Assembly: GCA_020186115.1 (NCBI GenBank)
Contig: WSYJ01000060.1
Location: 124,001-188,000, forward strand
Source of the DNA: Histomonas meleagridis
Lineage: Eukaryota > Parabasalia > Tritrichomonadida > Dientamoebidae
Direction of reading: 5' to 3'
Length of the DNA stretch: 64,000 nt
The notes under the pieces were generated by a model. It did no database searches and was not told the origin of the DNA. It saw only the letters and a list, made by a program, of their open reading frames with translations. The translations under genes were made by a program, and so were the position numbers. Below, in pieces: positions 30,252 through 39,162 of this stretch (within the stretch, counting starts at the first letter, position 1; each line of letters opens with the position of its first letter).

Positions 30252-31423
30252 TTATTTAGCTCTTAATTCAGTAACTGCTTTGATTAATGCATTAGTACCT
30301 GCTTCAAGCATTGGCTTTGGAACACTAAAGAGTACCCTAAACAAACCAGGAACATTTCCATGGAAACCCGAAGCAACAGGAAGTATATGAAGTTTATATT
30401 CATCCATTAACTTATTCCAGATTTCCAATTCTTGTTCAATACTTTTTCCAGCAATATCAGTGAGATCCACAACAACGAAAAGAGAGTTGTCGCAATCTTT
30501 ATACTTAATCCCAGCATCGTCAAGTCTTTTTGTAAAGTAATTGTAGGCTTCGATAAGCCTTTCTTGAAATGTTTTAATGAGATTATCACGGATTGACATT
30601 GTGCCTATCACCTTAGTAATAAAGAAAAGAGTATCACTACTGAGGTGGTAGCAACCTTTAGCAAGTTTCATATAGCGAAGGAGTTCCTCATTTCGAGTCC
30701 AGAAAACACCAACTTCAAGTCCTGCCATTCCCCAATCCTTACTTACTCCATAGAAAAGATGAACACGGTCAGGAAGTGCATCAGGACGCGCTGCAATTGA
30801 AGTAAACTCAACACCCTTTCGATTTGATAATGCATATACTTCATCTGTAACAATATGAAGATTAGGATTTGATAAGCCCATTTAAGGAGATGACCTTGGT
30901 TAGAAATGATATCACCATAAGGATTTCCAGGATTTGTTAATAATAATAACTTAGCATTTTCGGGTGGTTTCTCAGGAAGATGATCTAAGTCTATATAGAC
31001 AATTTTAGCACGTGATGTTTGCATGTCTGGTTCAAAACATCCATAACATGGGGAAGGTATAAGAACGACATCACCAGGCTCACATAGTACAAGAGCTATT
31101 TTTTCAACAAGAGAAGAAATACCACTTCCATCAGTCATTTGGTCTGCTCGAGCATCTTTTAACCCAAAATAATCGCGGAATAAAGCTGCAAATGCTTCAT
31201 ACATAGGAGTAGGATTGAATGAAAAAGTATATGAAAAATGTGTTACATCTTCATCTTTCCTTTCTTTGATAAGAGGATTTAATATATCATCAATCAATCT
31301 ATTTTCGGCTGTTCCAAGATTGATTATATCTGGGTTTGCAATGCATTTTTGAAAGCCTGTCGCAAGAGCTGCCTTTGGAGCTTGTTCCAAATTTTTAATA
31401 TATTCTGTTTTTCTCAACGACAT
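30252..31423 (-). pseudogene. Class I/II aminotransferase (ACC-synthase-like), one-base frameshift
   Basis: Two overlapping minus frames are halves of one fold-type I PLP enzyme. The N-terminal half (ATG 31423, MSLRKTEYIKN) has SSLVEKIALVLCEPGDVVLIP, PCYGCFEPDM and NPGNPYGD. The C-terminal half has TDEVYALS, the PLP-lysine loop YGVSKDWGMAG and GLFRVLFSVP with the substrate-carboxylate Arg. They join at about 30874, where restoring one T (minus strand GGCTTAT) would give KWALSNPNLHIVTDEVY. The break is in a short homopolymer, so it may be a sequencing error. The usual Arg of SKDxGxxGxR is Glu (GLEVG), which should weaken PLP-phosphate binding. Substrate unknown. The start is preceded by TTCACTTCACACTTTTC. 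Confidence 0.8.
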
Positions 31424-31483
31424 GAAAAGTGTGAAGTGAAAACTGCCGAAAATCAATTTTGGCGGTTTGAGGTACAATTTCAA

Positions 31484-31690
31484 TCGAAGACGATCATGAA
31501 ATTATCGATCACTTCACTTTTGCACGGGAGATAATTGCAATAAATAAAAGCTAATATACAGCGAATAACGACTACTCCTGTATTAGAAAGCATTAAATAG
31601 TGATTTACATGAAAATATGGAAAATGAAACATGTCGAAAACAATGTTTATACACTAATTTTAAAAATAATAAACATCATATTATTTGCTC
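31484..31690. other. Intergenic, no gene seen
   Basis: AT-rich sequence upstream of the aminotransferase, containing paired TCACTTCACTTTT-like sequences near 31505-31520. It merges into the decayed Rap-GAP region. Confidence 0.3.
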
Positions 31691-32490
31691 AAAATAACCA
31701 ATATGGCTTTGATCAAGTTGAAAAGGAGCCTTTTATTTCATTTGTTAATTGGGTAACATAATCCAAAAAGTTGTATAGATGCTTTTGAAGCCGAAGATAA
31801 GACTCAACATCCTCTAGAAATAATAGGTGATAGTGATATATAACCTCAACTTAATACAAGATAATTATCAAAATTATATTTCACAAGTTAATGAAATAAA
31901 GTATTAGGCCTAACACTAAATCACCTAATAATGTTGCTTCTGCTTTAGTATCCTTCGGTAAACTTAATGTTTCTCGAACAATGAGATACAATTCGTCGAC
32001 TTAAACCATGTAATAACTTCCCATTCCATTTACAAGTCATTCCTACGCATAGCCATCGTTATGAGATGAAGATAGCAGGGTATATAATGGTTATGACCAA
32101 GAAGATGAAATATTATCAACAACAATTAATGAAACTTTGTTACATTTCAGGAATTCCTTAGCGGCTTTGAGTGGGTCACTAATCTTACCACACATTGTAG
32201 TTAATCTGGCGGACTTGATATTCGCAATAATCGAAATTGCCAAACCTCATTTTATTTCTACTTTAGTCATGAAGTAAAGTTTCATGTTGCACCATTATTA
32301 CCATCCAATCCGGGTCACAACAAGTCTTAAAGAAGCGACAAACTGTTTGCATTTAAAATCCGTGGATAAACGATAGATAAATTGAATGATTAGGAAACTG
32401 TTTTACACAGAAAAAAACTATCGTCGTTTTGAAATTCCTATCATTGGAAATGATGACATTCCATTCTACAAATATCAAAAAATCATGTAA
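31690..32490 (+). pseudogene. Decayed Rap-GAP domain gene
   Basis: No long ORF exists, but fragments in shifting plus frames read as a Rap/Ran-GAP domain. LNVSRTMRYNSST is near 31960-32000. YNGYDQEDEILSTTINETLL is near 32083. QEFLSGFEWVTNLTTHCS, SGGLDIRNNRNCQTSFYFYF and HEVKFHVAPLLPSNPGH run to about 32330. IPIIGNDD is near 32440. These match the family's order (FL..LGW..DL.TH, GGLD, EV.FHV..LLP, IGND). Several in-frame stops and shifts separate them, more than sequencing error would explain. The functional domain would have accelerated GTP hydrolysis on Rap-like GTPases. Confidence 0.7.
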
Positions 32491-32678
32491 CCCAAATTAT
32501 TATAAAAAATCCAGCATGATCTTTGTAATGTTTTCCCAATAATTTTTTGTTTAAGTTTTTCTTATAATGTACTTTATAATATTATTGTATTGCTGTATTT
32601 ACATTTTGCTTTGTGATTATATTTGTTAGTAGGTAAATTTACCAACAAATTTGTTATGTATATTGATTTTGATGATTT

Positions 32679-32924
32679 TCATATGTTTGGGCTTATATCA
32701 ACTTTTATTTTGATATTTTTCTTTCTATTGTTTTTTGCGTGCATTTGATCTTTGAGTTGATTTTGATTATTTGCAATATATGCTTCATTTCCATTTCTTA
32801 TTAAAAATGAAGATTTGGTGTTTATAGAAGAAGGTTCTGTATTAGAATTTTCGTTTGTACTTTTTTCAAGAAGTAAATTTACTATTTCCATGTAACCTTT
32901 TTGCTGTGCAATTTTAAGTGCTGT
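32679..32924 (-). pseudogene. Orphan terminal ankyrin-repeat fragment
   Basis: On the minus strand, ACAGCACTT at 32924 begins TALKIAQQKGYMEIVNLLLEK and runs on through about 60 polar residues to a stop at 32679. This is the last ankyrin repeat plus tail of a DUF3447/ankyrin protein. Upstream is AT-rich sequence ending AATAATTTGAA, resembling the 3' end of the spacers in the 42.6-47.8 kb genes. No preceding repeat is found. It is therefore a truncated remnant, or a last exon whose partner is lost. Confidence 0.6.
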
Positions 32925-33090
32925 TTCAAATTATTAAAACATATATAAAATTATTTTCTTGCGTGCGTGTTTGCCATGTTTTTAGAATTTTTGGTGGGAA
33001 TAAAAGTGTTTAAAGAAATGTACCAAGTATTTCAGTCAACACTATTTCTCGAAGCAAAATTTTGATTTTCACATAGCATTTCTGTCCTAA

Positions 33091-33465
33091 ATGGCCCAAA
33101 TCGAAGTTCTTGCTGCAGACCAAGAAAAGATAAATAGATTTGGAAATCTAAATTCTCAATGCATCGCTTTAAAAATGGAGCTTGAAGCGCTCGAAAAGAA
33201 AAAAGAATCTTACCAAAATTCTAATGATGATCTTGAAGAAGCCCAAATGATGGAAACATTCGATAAAGCTCCATACCAAGTTGGAAATGCATTCGTCGTA
33301 CTTCCGATTGATACAGCTATTGAAGAAATTGAACACGATAAAGGATTAATTGAACAAAAGATAGCACAAATAAAAGGGCAAATTGATGAAAGAGAGTCAG
33401 AAATGAGCACTCTTCGTACAGCCCTTTATGCTAAATTCGGTCGTGAAAACATTAATTTAGGATAA
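33091..33465 (+). CDS. Prefoldin subunit 4
   Basis: The 124-residue product is the right size for a beta-type prefoldin subunit. An N-terminal coiled-coil helix (about 5-50, VLAADQEKINRFGNLNSQ) leads to the beta-hairpin region (about 62-80, KAPYQVGNAFVVLP) and a C-terminal coiled coil (about 82-118). It ends with YAKFGRENINLG, nearly the family's YAKFG..INL terminus. Prefoldin is the hexameric co-chaperone that delivers nascent actin and tubulin to the CCT chaperonin in the cytoplasm. Confidence 0.93.
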   Translation: MAQIEVLAADQEKINRFGNLNSQCIALKMELEALEKKKESYQNSNDDLEEAQMMETFDKAPYQVGNAFVVLPIDTAIEEIEHDKGLIEQKIAQIKGQIDERESEMSTLRTALYAKFGRENINLG

Positions 33466-34510
33466 ACGAGGTATCATTATAATATTTTATAATTTCTTTT
33501 TTATATTAACTTTAAAATCTTTATCGGTTTTGGTAGAAATAAGTTCTTTGGAATTACATGTAATCTAATTTTTTTTATAATATTATCTAAATTCAGTAAA
33601 TAATTTAACTGCTTCGACATAAAGCAAATAAAAATTACCTAGAACATTTGTTCATTAATGATATTCTAGGGATGAAATATATTTCATTCAATTTATAAAA
33701 CTTCACTTGTTCAGATTCGATTTAATGATAAATGTACTATAAACATACTGTTATTAGTAGTAGAAATTTTTCGGTATTTGTACATTTGAATAAAATTTTT
33801 TATTTTGAAAGATTCATCACAGAAATTAAGAACACTCTATTTATACACTTTCATCGCTAACTAAAACAAAAAAGGGCAAACACAAATAATCTCCTAATAA
33901 AATGGGTAATCTGCAGATTACAGAAAAGTGACAAAGCATGGAACCGATCAAAAGCGTTTGCCTGAGTTATCAGTCAAAAAAAGTTTCTTTTTTATCAATA
34001 GATTAAATCAAATCAACATTCTCCCTTTGAATTTGAATATGAATATGTGCGGATTCAAGAAGAATCAAGTTATGTTAGTGATAATTTTTTAAATTTTGGC
34101 AATTTATGTATAAATTAAAATTTGTAATGGAAATCATATTGCTTTCTGTTTTCTTTGTTGTCATATAAGCATTGGAAAAGTTTTCAAAAATATTATAAAT
34201 TTTCAAAATCAGAAAAATTCAAATTTTTGACAATAAAATTGCTTGCTTTGGTTGTTGGTTTTATTTCATATTTTTGTAGCCGATTTTTTTATTTATCTTG
34301 AAATTCTTATTTTACTTTACTTTCCAATAAAAGTGCTAACTATTGTTGCTTTACAAATTTGTGAAGAAAAGCCGCTGACTTAACATTATCGTACAAAATC
34401 GGTTAATTAAAATCTATCGGAGAAATGCTTCTTCTCAAAATCGATTTGAATTCAGAATTTAATTGAAAATTTAAATGCAAAGTAAAAGAGAATTTCTGAC
34501 AGGATAAAAA
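33466..34510. other. Long intergenic region, no gene seen
   Basis: A 1,045-bp AT-rich gap between two plus genes. I see no coding sequence, tRNA or structured RNA. Immediately before the kinase ATG is TCTGACAGGATAAAAA. Confidence 0.35.
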
Positions 34511-35893
34511 ATGGAAGAAAAAGATCAAAACATCCCAAAATCCATTGGTAATTACACACTCCTAGAGAAAATCGGTACTGGCTCTTTCTCATCTGTTTAT
34601 AAAGCATGCCATATATCGACTAACACTCTTGTAGCAATTAAAGTTATTCTCAAAAGCTCAATTCCAAAAGAGAAGTATGAACGAGAGCTAGCTGTTTTAA
34701 AGAGCCTTGATCATCCATTTTGTATTGCATTTTTTGAAAATATGGAAGATGATTTTAACTATTATTTAGTTCAAGAATTAATTCAAGGAAAATCTCTTCT
34801 TACAATCATCAACTCTAACTCTCCTTTACCAGAAGCAACTCGTCGTCATTATTTTTGCCAGCTAATTTCAGCTTTTGATTATCTTCATAATGTTATTCAT
34901 TTTGTTCATAGAGATGTAAAACCTGAAAACATCATGATAGATCAATATGGGAATATCAGGTTAATAGATTTTGGTCTTGGTAATGTTTTAGAAACTGGAG
35001 TATTAAAAACTGCATGCGGATCAGCAGCATATGCGGCACCAGAGGTCATAAAAGGGAATCCTTACGACTCCAAAGCCGACATATGGAGTGCAGGTGTAGT
35101 ATTATATGTTATGAGTGTTGGTAAACTTCCATTTGATGATCCCAATATCCATCGAATGGCCAAAAAAGTTGTTTATCAAGAGCCCAGGTTCCCACATTTC
35201 CTTTCGCCAGACCTTCTTGACCTTCTCCAGTCACTTCTGACGAAAGATCCACAAAAACGCATCGATATTAATGGGATCAAAAATCACACGTGGTTCCTTC
35301 AGCATCCCTTCGAAGGTGTTCTTAATGCCAATTTTGGTCTTCAATACTATTTTTGCTGGCGGAATTTTGAGAAGATCAAAGCATTTGCTCCACCGAACAT
35401 TCTTATTACATTCCGACATTTTGGGATCAACGTAAATCAAGCGTGCAAAGAGCTTGAGACCCATAACTACGGAGATACCACAGTTGGCTGCAAAATCATT
35501 CATCGAATGTACGTGACAAAAAAGATGGAAAACCTTTTTTACGGAGGGGAAAAGTCACGTAGGAACTCGAGCTTCGACCCAATCCACCTTCCATCCATTA
35601 AACAGTCTGAATATTCAACAAGGAGATGGAGCTTCAGAAAATCAGAAAGAGGCGGAAATAATGAGTCAGGACTGCCGCCGTTCTTAATGAGGGAATCGAA
35701 GCCAAGCGATGACACATCGAATTTGGGACAAGCGACAAGAAAGTTGTCAATCAATCAATTGACACCACCAACACCACATACAAAAATATTGTTAACAAGA
35801 AGAGTAAGAAAGAACTATTACTCACCCAACTTTCAAAATGTTCCTAAGCTTCCTTTTGCCGGAAATTATGAATATTCTAATGATATTATATAA
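34511..35893 (+). CDS. Serine/threonine protein kinase, CAMK/SNF1-like
   Basis: The 460-residue product has a complete kinase domain at about residues 15-270. It has the glycine loop GTGSFSSV (22-29), the lysine in VAIK (Lys44), HRDVKPEN (133-140), DFGLGN (153-158), the CGSAAYAAPEVI activation-end segment, and DIWSAGVVLYVM. The CGSxxYxAPE form and overall order are those of CAMK/SNF1/MARK kinases. All catalytic residues are present, so it should be active. The C-terminal 190 residues contain a segment with SNF1-like spacing (about 285-320) and a Ser/Arg-rich tail. Substrates unknown. Confidence 0.92.
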   Translation: MEEKDQNIPKSIGNYTLLEKIGTGSFSSVYKACHISTNTLVAIKVILKSSIPKEKYERELAVLKSLDHPFCIAFFENMEDDFNYYLVQELIQGKSLLTIINSNSPLPEATRRHYFCQLISAFDYLHNVIHFVHRDVKPENIMIDQYGNIRLIDFGLGNVLETGVLKTACGSAAYAAPEVIKGNPYDSKADIWSAGVVLYVMSVGKLPFDDPNIHRMAKKVVYQEPRFPHFLSPDLLDLLQSLLTKDPQKRIDINGIKNHTWFLQHPFEGVLNANFGLQYYFCWRNFEKIKAFAPPNILITFRHFGINVNQACKELETHNYGDTTVGCKIIHRMYVTKKMENLFYGGEKSRRNSSFDPIHLPSIKQSEYSTRRWSFRKSERGGNNESGLPPFLMRESKPSDDTSNLGQATRKLSINQLTPPTPHTKILLTRRVRKNYYSPNFQNVPKLPFAGNYEYSNDII

Positions 35894-36038
35894 ATGTTAA
35901 TAATCGAAATGCTTTTTATGGTAAAATAATTGATTAATTGTATGTAGTTGTAAGAATTAGAAAACTTTGAGGAAAATTCGTTGATATGAAATATGAAATC
36001 ATCCAAAATATCATCACTTAAATTAACTTTCGTGAGTA

Positions 36039-36827
36039 GATTAATAACAAGTGTTGTGCCATTGTAAGGAATGAAAGTCTAAATACATGATTTGTATTGG
36101 TCAATGTAATAATGTTTCATCTTCTAAAAAAAAAATAAAAAATAAAAATAAAATGAAAATTCAAAATGGTTATCCATTTTATTGTTGTTGTTGAGATGAG
36201 TTCTTCTTGTAATCAATGATCCTGCTTTCACCATTAGATGAAATAACAGTAACAATGATTTCATCTCCTGAATCGTTGTTTTCATATTCATTAATAACCT
36301 TTTGGCAAATTTCATCATCACCAAGTTCAACATCTTCGCGCATGTTGCCTTGAAGATCAAGAAGTTGAGTGTTCTTACCATCAATATTGATAAGTGCATA
36401 ATCTTGACGTTGAACAAACGGAACTTCAATGTCGTGTGAAGTGGGAAGATGTGCTTCATAACGACGACCTGTGAAGATATCAGTACCTGCAATATTAGCT
36501 TTAGCATGACCATGTTTACCTGTCTTAGACTTGGCAATATCAACAACACGACATGGACGTCCTTCAAGGAGAACATAACCACCCTTCTTAAGTTTGTTGA
36601 CTGGAATAGATGTAGATTCAAGTGCACCAGTATCAATATGGGCAATATCAAGATCGTGATGTTCTTCTTCAGCCATTATAATTTGTGGCCTAAAATTCAA
36701 TAGACTTCGTTTGGTCTCACTTTTATTTCAATTTTTCTTTAAATTTCTGTTTGACCATACATTTCGTTGTCATTTTAGGTCCTAACTTTTTCATCGAGTT
36801 TTTTGAACCAAAATTTTACATTTCAAT
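36039..36827. repeat. Segmental duplication copy 1 (eIF5A locus)
   Basis: This 789-bp block is almost identical to 50154-50941. It covers the eIF5A gene plus about 140 bp on each side. I see only two differences by eye: one extra A in a homopolymer (ten versus nine A near 36126) and one synonymous change in the coding sequence (GGC versus GGT in GGNAACATGCGC on the minus strand). Confidence 0.93.
36179..36676 (-). CDS. eIF5A translation factor, copy 1
   Basis: Starting from MAEEEHHDLD (ATG 36676) the 165-residue protein is eIF5A. The hypusination loop SKTGKHGHAK is intact, with the modified lysine at Lys54. The KGGYVLLEGRPCRVVDIA strand block and C-terminal OB-fold (DYALINIDGKNTQLLDL) follow. 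eIF5A assists peptide bond formation at stalled ribosomes and termination, and requires hypusine. A Gln-rich tail (SSQQQQ) is unusual. An upstream in-frame ATG at 36700 adds eight residues and is less likely. The encoded protein is identical to the second copy 14 kb away on the same strand. Confidence 0.95.
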   Translation of the reverse strand: MAEEEHHDLDIAHIDTGALESTSIPVNKLKKGGYVLLEGRPCRVVDIAKSKTGKHGHAKANIAGTDIFTGRRYEAHLPTSHDIEVPFVQRQDYALINIDGKNTQLLDLQGNMREDVELGDDEICQKVINEYENNDSGDEIIVTVISSNGESRIIDYKKNSSQQQQ

Positions 36828-36831
36828 GTTG

Positions 36832-37345
36832 TGTCAGGTGTAAAGATTGTGTCGATTTTAAATCTAATTGATGTTCATTTGAATTAATTAAATTTTATAA
36901 TAAGCTCATCGCTCAGGTGTTGTAATACAACATAAAATCTGTCACATGGAAAAATCGTATAATTAACTAACTAATTTTAATGAATTTAAATTATATTCAA
37001 TACTTAAAACTATAATGCATAGACTAGAAATGGGAAGGTCAATCGATTGACAATAATTTGAATTGGGTCTTCCAATTTTTTATAAACATATGGGATAATG
37101 TTTGGTTTAATTGGAATATAAAAAAAATCAAAAATCATAATGTGTTACAAAAGCAATCTATGATATTCAGGATAATATTGATTTATGGTAGAGTGCCAAC
37201 CTTTTCCCTCCATTGTAGGAGGACGTTAAGTAACCTATAACTTAGTAAAAATTTTTGAGATGAATGTCATTGAAATTTTGAACTCAATTAAAATATCGGT
37301 TTTCGTTCGATTTACTGATCTAACCTCCTTCTCACTCAAGGCTCA
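36832..37345. other. Intergenic, no gene seen
   Basis: Sequence between the divergent eIF5A copy 1 and the 37346 membrane gene. It is AT-rich with no coding signal. TCGGTTTTCG at 37296-37305 is a candidate promoter element 41 nt before the plus ATG. Confidence 0.35.
37296..37305 (+). promoter_or_regulatory. Candidate promoter element TCGGTTTTCG
   Basis: TCGGTTTTCG lies about 41 nt upstream of the ATG at 37346. It shares CGGTTTTCG with the element upstream of the CHD gene. Function is inferred from recurrence and position. Confidence 0.4.
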
Positions 37346-38464
37346 ATGTTCTTTTTACTGGCACTTGGAAAGGTTTCTTGCTCTGTCTCAAAGTGGGATT
37401 ACGATTCTTTCATGACGGAGGGCGAAAATATAACATGTGGAGATGTTTTATGTTCAGGTCTTTGTATCAAATATATTAATCATTCGATAAACACAGACAA
37501 ACCTATCTATTATGGAAATGTTTCTTATTGCTACACTGGTGATTATAACCTATGCTATAAGGTTCGATACATATACATTTTAGCAACTTTCATATTTTTA
37601 ATTCCAAACTTTATTGTATATATATACATTTCCGCCAAGAAATGCTTTTTATTTGAGACCATGGATAAGTTTGATTTTGGTTTTCTTTTTACAACGATAA
37701 TTGGTCCACCAAGTATTGGTCTGACCATCGCAGGTGCTTATTGTATTGTTGCATTCGGGAATGACTTTGATAGTACTGGCTTAAATATGGAGATTGTATT
37801 TCCATGTTTATATGCGTATTCAATGATTATGGGTTCTATTTATATTTTTGTGTCAAAACCTGAAGAGGGTGTTTCATATTTTCAATTCATTGGAGCTAAG
37901 TTTTGTTCTTTGTCTGAATTAACAGATAAAATTGCAGAAGTTCGAGCAGCACCACCAATCTTTCAACTCAATCAAACTATCGGCAAAGGTCCAAGTAGCT
38001 TATTCAAGTATGTTGAATATCTTACATGGGAAGAAACAGAAAGTATAATTTCCATACCATCTAAATGCCCTGTTTGCGTTGCATACAAATTCTATACTGA
38101 ACAGAGTGAAAACATTAAAAACGAAGTAAAAGAAATTTCATCTTCAAATCCTGGAATATCTTTTTCCAGCCACGTCGACGTTGAAACACCGCTTTTAATT
38201 GCAGGAAACAACATCACTCCAATTGTTAAGTTTATGACGCGACCGTTTATGAAAGTCGTTTATATAATTCTCGTAATTTTCCAATATGAATTTTTGCTGG
38301 ATTTAATATTTTTCTCGAATTGTAAGTTATTGGTTGTGAAGTCTTACAAAAGGGCTGATGTTGAGCCTTTATTTAGAACAAAGGCAGGTGAAAAAGATTT
38401 TGAAGCAGCAACATCTATGATTCAAAATGAAGAAGCTGTAGATAAAAATGAAGATCTTTTATAA
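37346..38464 (+). CDS. Multi-pass membrane protein with Cys-rich ectodomain, unknown
   Basis: The 372-residue product has a signal peptide and a short ectodomain with six or more Cys and two N-glycosylation sequons (ENITCGDVLCSGLC, KYINHSIN). Membrane helices follow near residues 75-97, 113-136, 147-168 and 302-328. A cytoplasmic loop of about 120 residues separates the last two, and an acidic tail ends EDLL. The layout suggests a plasma-membrane or endolysosomal protein. The tail's acidic-dileucine-like EDLL could be a sorting signal (inference). I do not recognise the family. Confidence 0.75.
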   Translation: MFFLLALGKVSCSVSKWDYDSFMTEGENITCGDVLCSGLCIKYINHSINTDKPIYYGNVSYCYTGDYNLCYKVRYIYILATFIFLIPNFIVYIYISAKKCFLFETMDKFDFGFLFTTIIGPPSIGLTIAGAYCIVAFGNDFDSTGLNMEIVFPCLYAYSMIMGSIYIFVSKPEEGVSYFQFIGAKFCSLSELTDKIAEVRAAPPIFQLNQTIGKGPSSLFKYVEYLTWEETESIISIPSKCPVCVAYKFYTEQSENIKNEVKEISSSNPGISFSSHVDVETPLLIAGNNITPIVKFMTRPFMKVVYIILVIFQYEFLLDLIFFSNCKLLVVKSYKRADVEPLFRTKAGEKDFEAATSMIQNEEAVDKNEDLL

Positions 38465-38559
38465 ATAAAAAAAAATTTTTTTCAAGTTCTTGAAACATTG
38501 AGGATATGGTTTTGATGGCCATATGGCACAATTGAGCTCAATGTTTATCGACTGAGAAG

Positions 38560-38935
38560 AAGGGGTGGCAGGAAATTCTTGTGTATTTTTCGAAGTTGAT
38601 AAATTAAATAGAAATGTGACCAAATATTTTCTATGTAATTCATCAACAGAAATTGAATTACCTGCTGCTCTCGAATCATTTGGAACTAATGTATTTTCTT
38701 CTTGTTATTAAAATTAACAAATATTGAAATACCATCTGTTCAATCAATTGAAAATTATCTATTTTCTGCTTGTCTTGCATTAACAAATATTACAATTCCA
38801 TCTTCTGTTATCAATTGGAAATAATGCTTTCTATAACTGTATTTCATTAACAAGTATAATAATTCCATTTAATGTCACATCAATTGGTAATAATGCATTT
38901 GGTAATTGTGGTGAACTTAAGTGCATTTATTAGGA
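38560..38935 (+). pseudogene. BspA-type leucine-rich-repeat relic
   Basis: Short plus-frame stretches encode the Treponema-type/BspA LRR pattern: STEIELPAALESFGTNVFSSC, then LTNITIPSSV, then SIGNNAFYNCISLTSIIIPF, then VTSIGNNAFGNCGELK. Stops and shifts separate them. BspA-like proteins are the largest trichomonad surface family and degrade often. No start or anchor remains. Confidence 0.75.
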
Positions 38936-38965
38936 AGGAAAAAAAAACAGAAGAAGAAGTGAGTT

Positions 38966-39002
38966 GAAGTGACTTAACGTCTTTTCGTACGTTAATCACT
39001 TC
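38966..39002. repeat. Imperfect palindrome
   Basis: GAAGTGACTTAACGT (38966-38980) faces ACGTTAATCACTTC (38989-39002) across eight bases, differing by one extra C. Half-sites resembling TTAACGT and CACTTC recur upstream of other genes (near 50100 and 54090), so it may be a paired regulatory site. It lies 160 bp outside the transposon. Confidence 0.7.
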
Positions 39003-39154
39003 ACATCCAAAATTTTGAAAGAATTAAAAAGTGACAGAAGTTATGTGAAGGCCTTGTCTCAAACCGTATTAAGTATCGTACCATTGAAAATATGCGAAAA
39101 GTGGAACAAACAAAGTTCTGTTAAGATAATGGGTCAGAATCTTTTTAACATACA

Positions 39155-39162
39155 CCCTAAAT
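39155..39162 (+). repeat. Target-site duplication, left (CCCTAAAT)
   Basis: CCCTAAAT directly abuts the left inverted repeat and is repeated at 42605-42612 directly after the right one. An 8-bp duplication is typical of hAT, P and KDZ elements. Confidence 0.8.
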
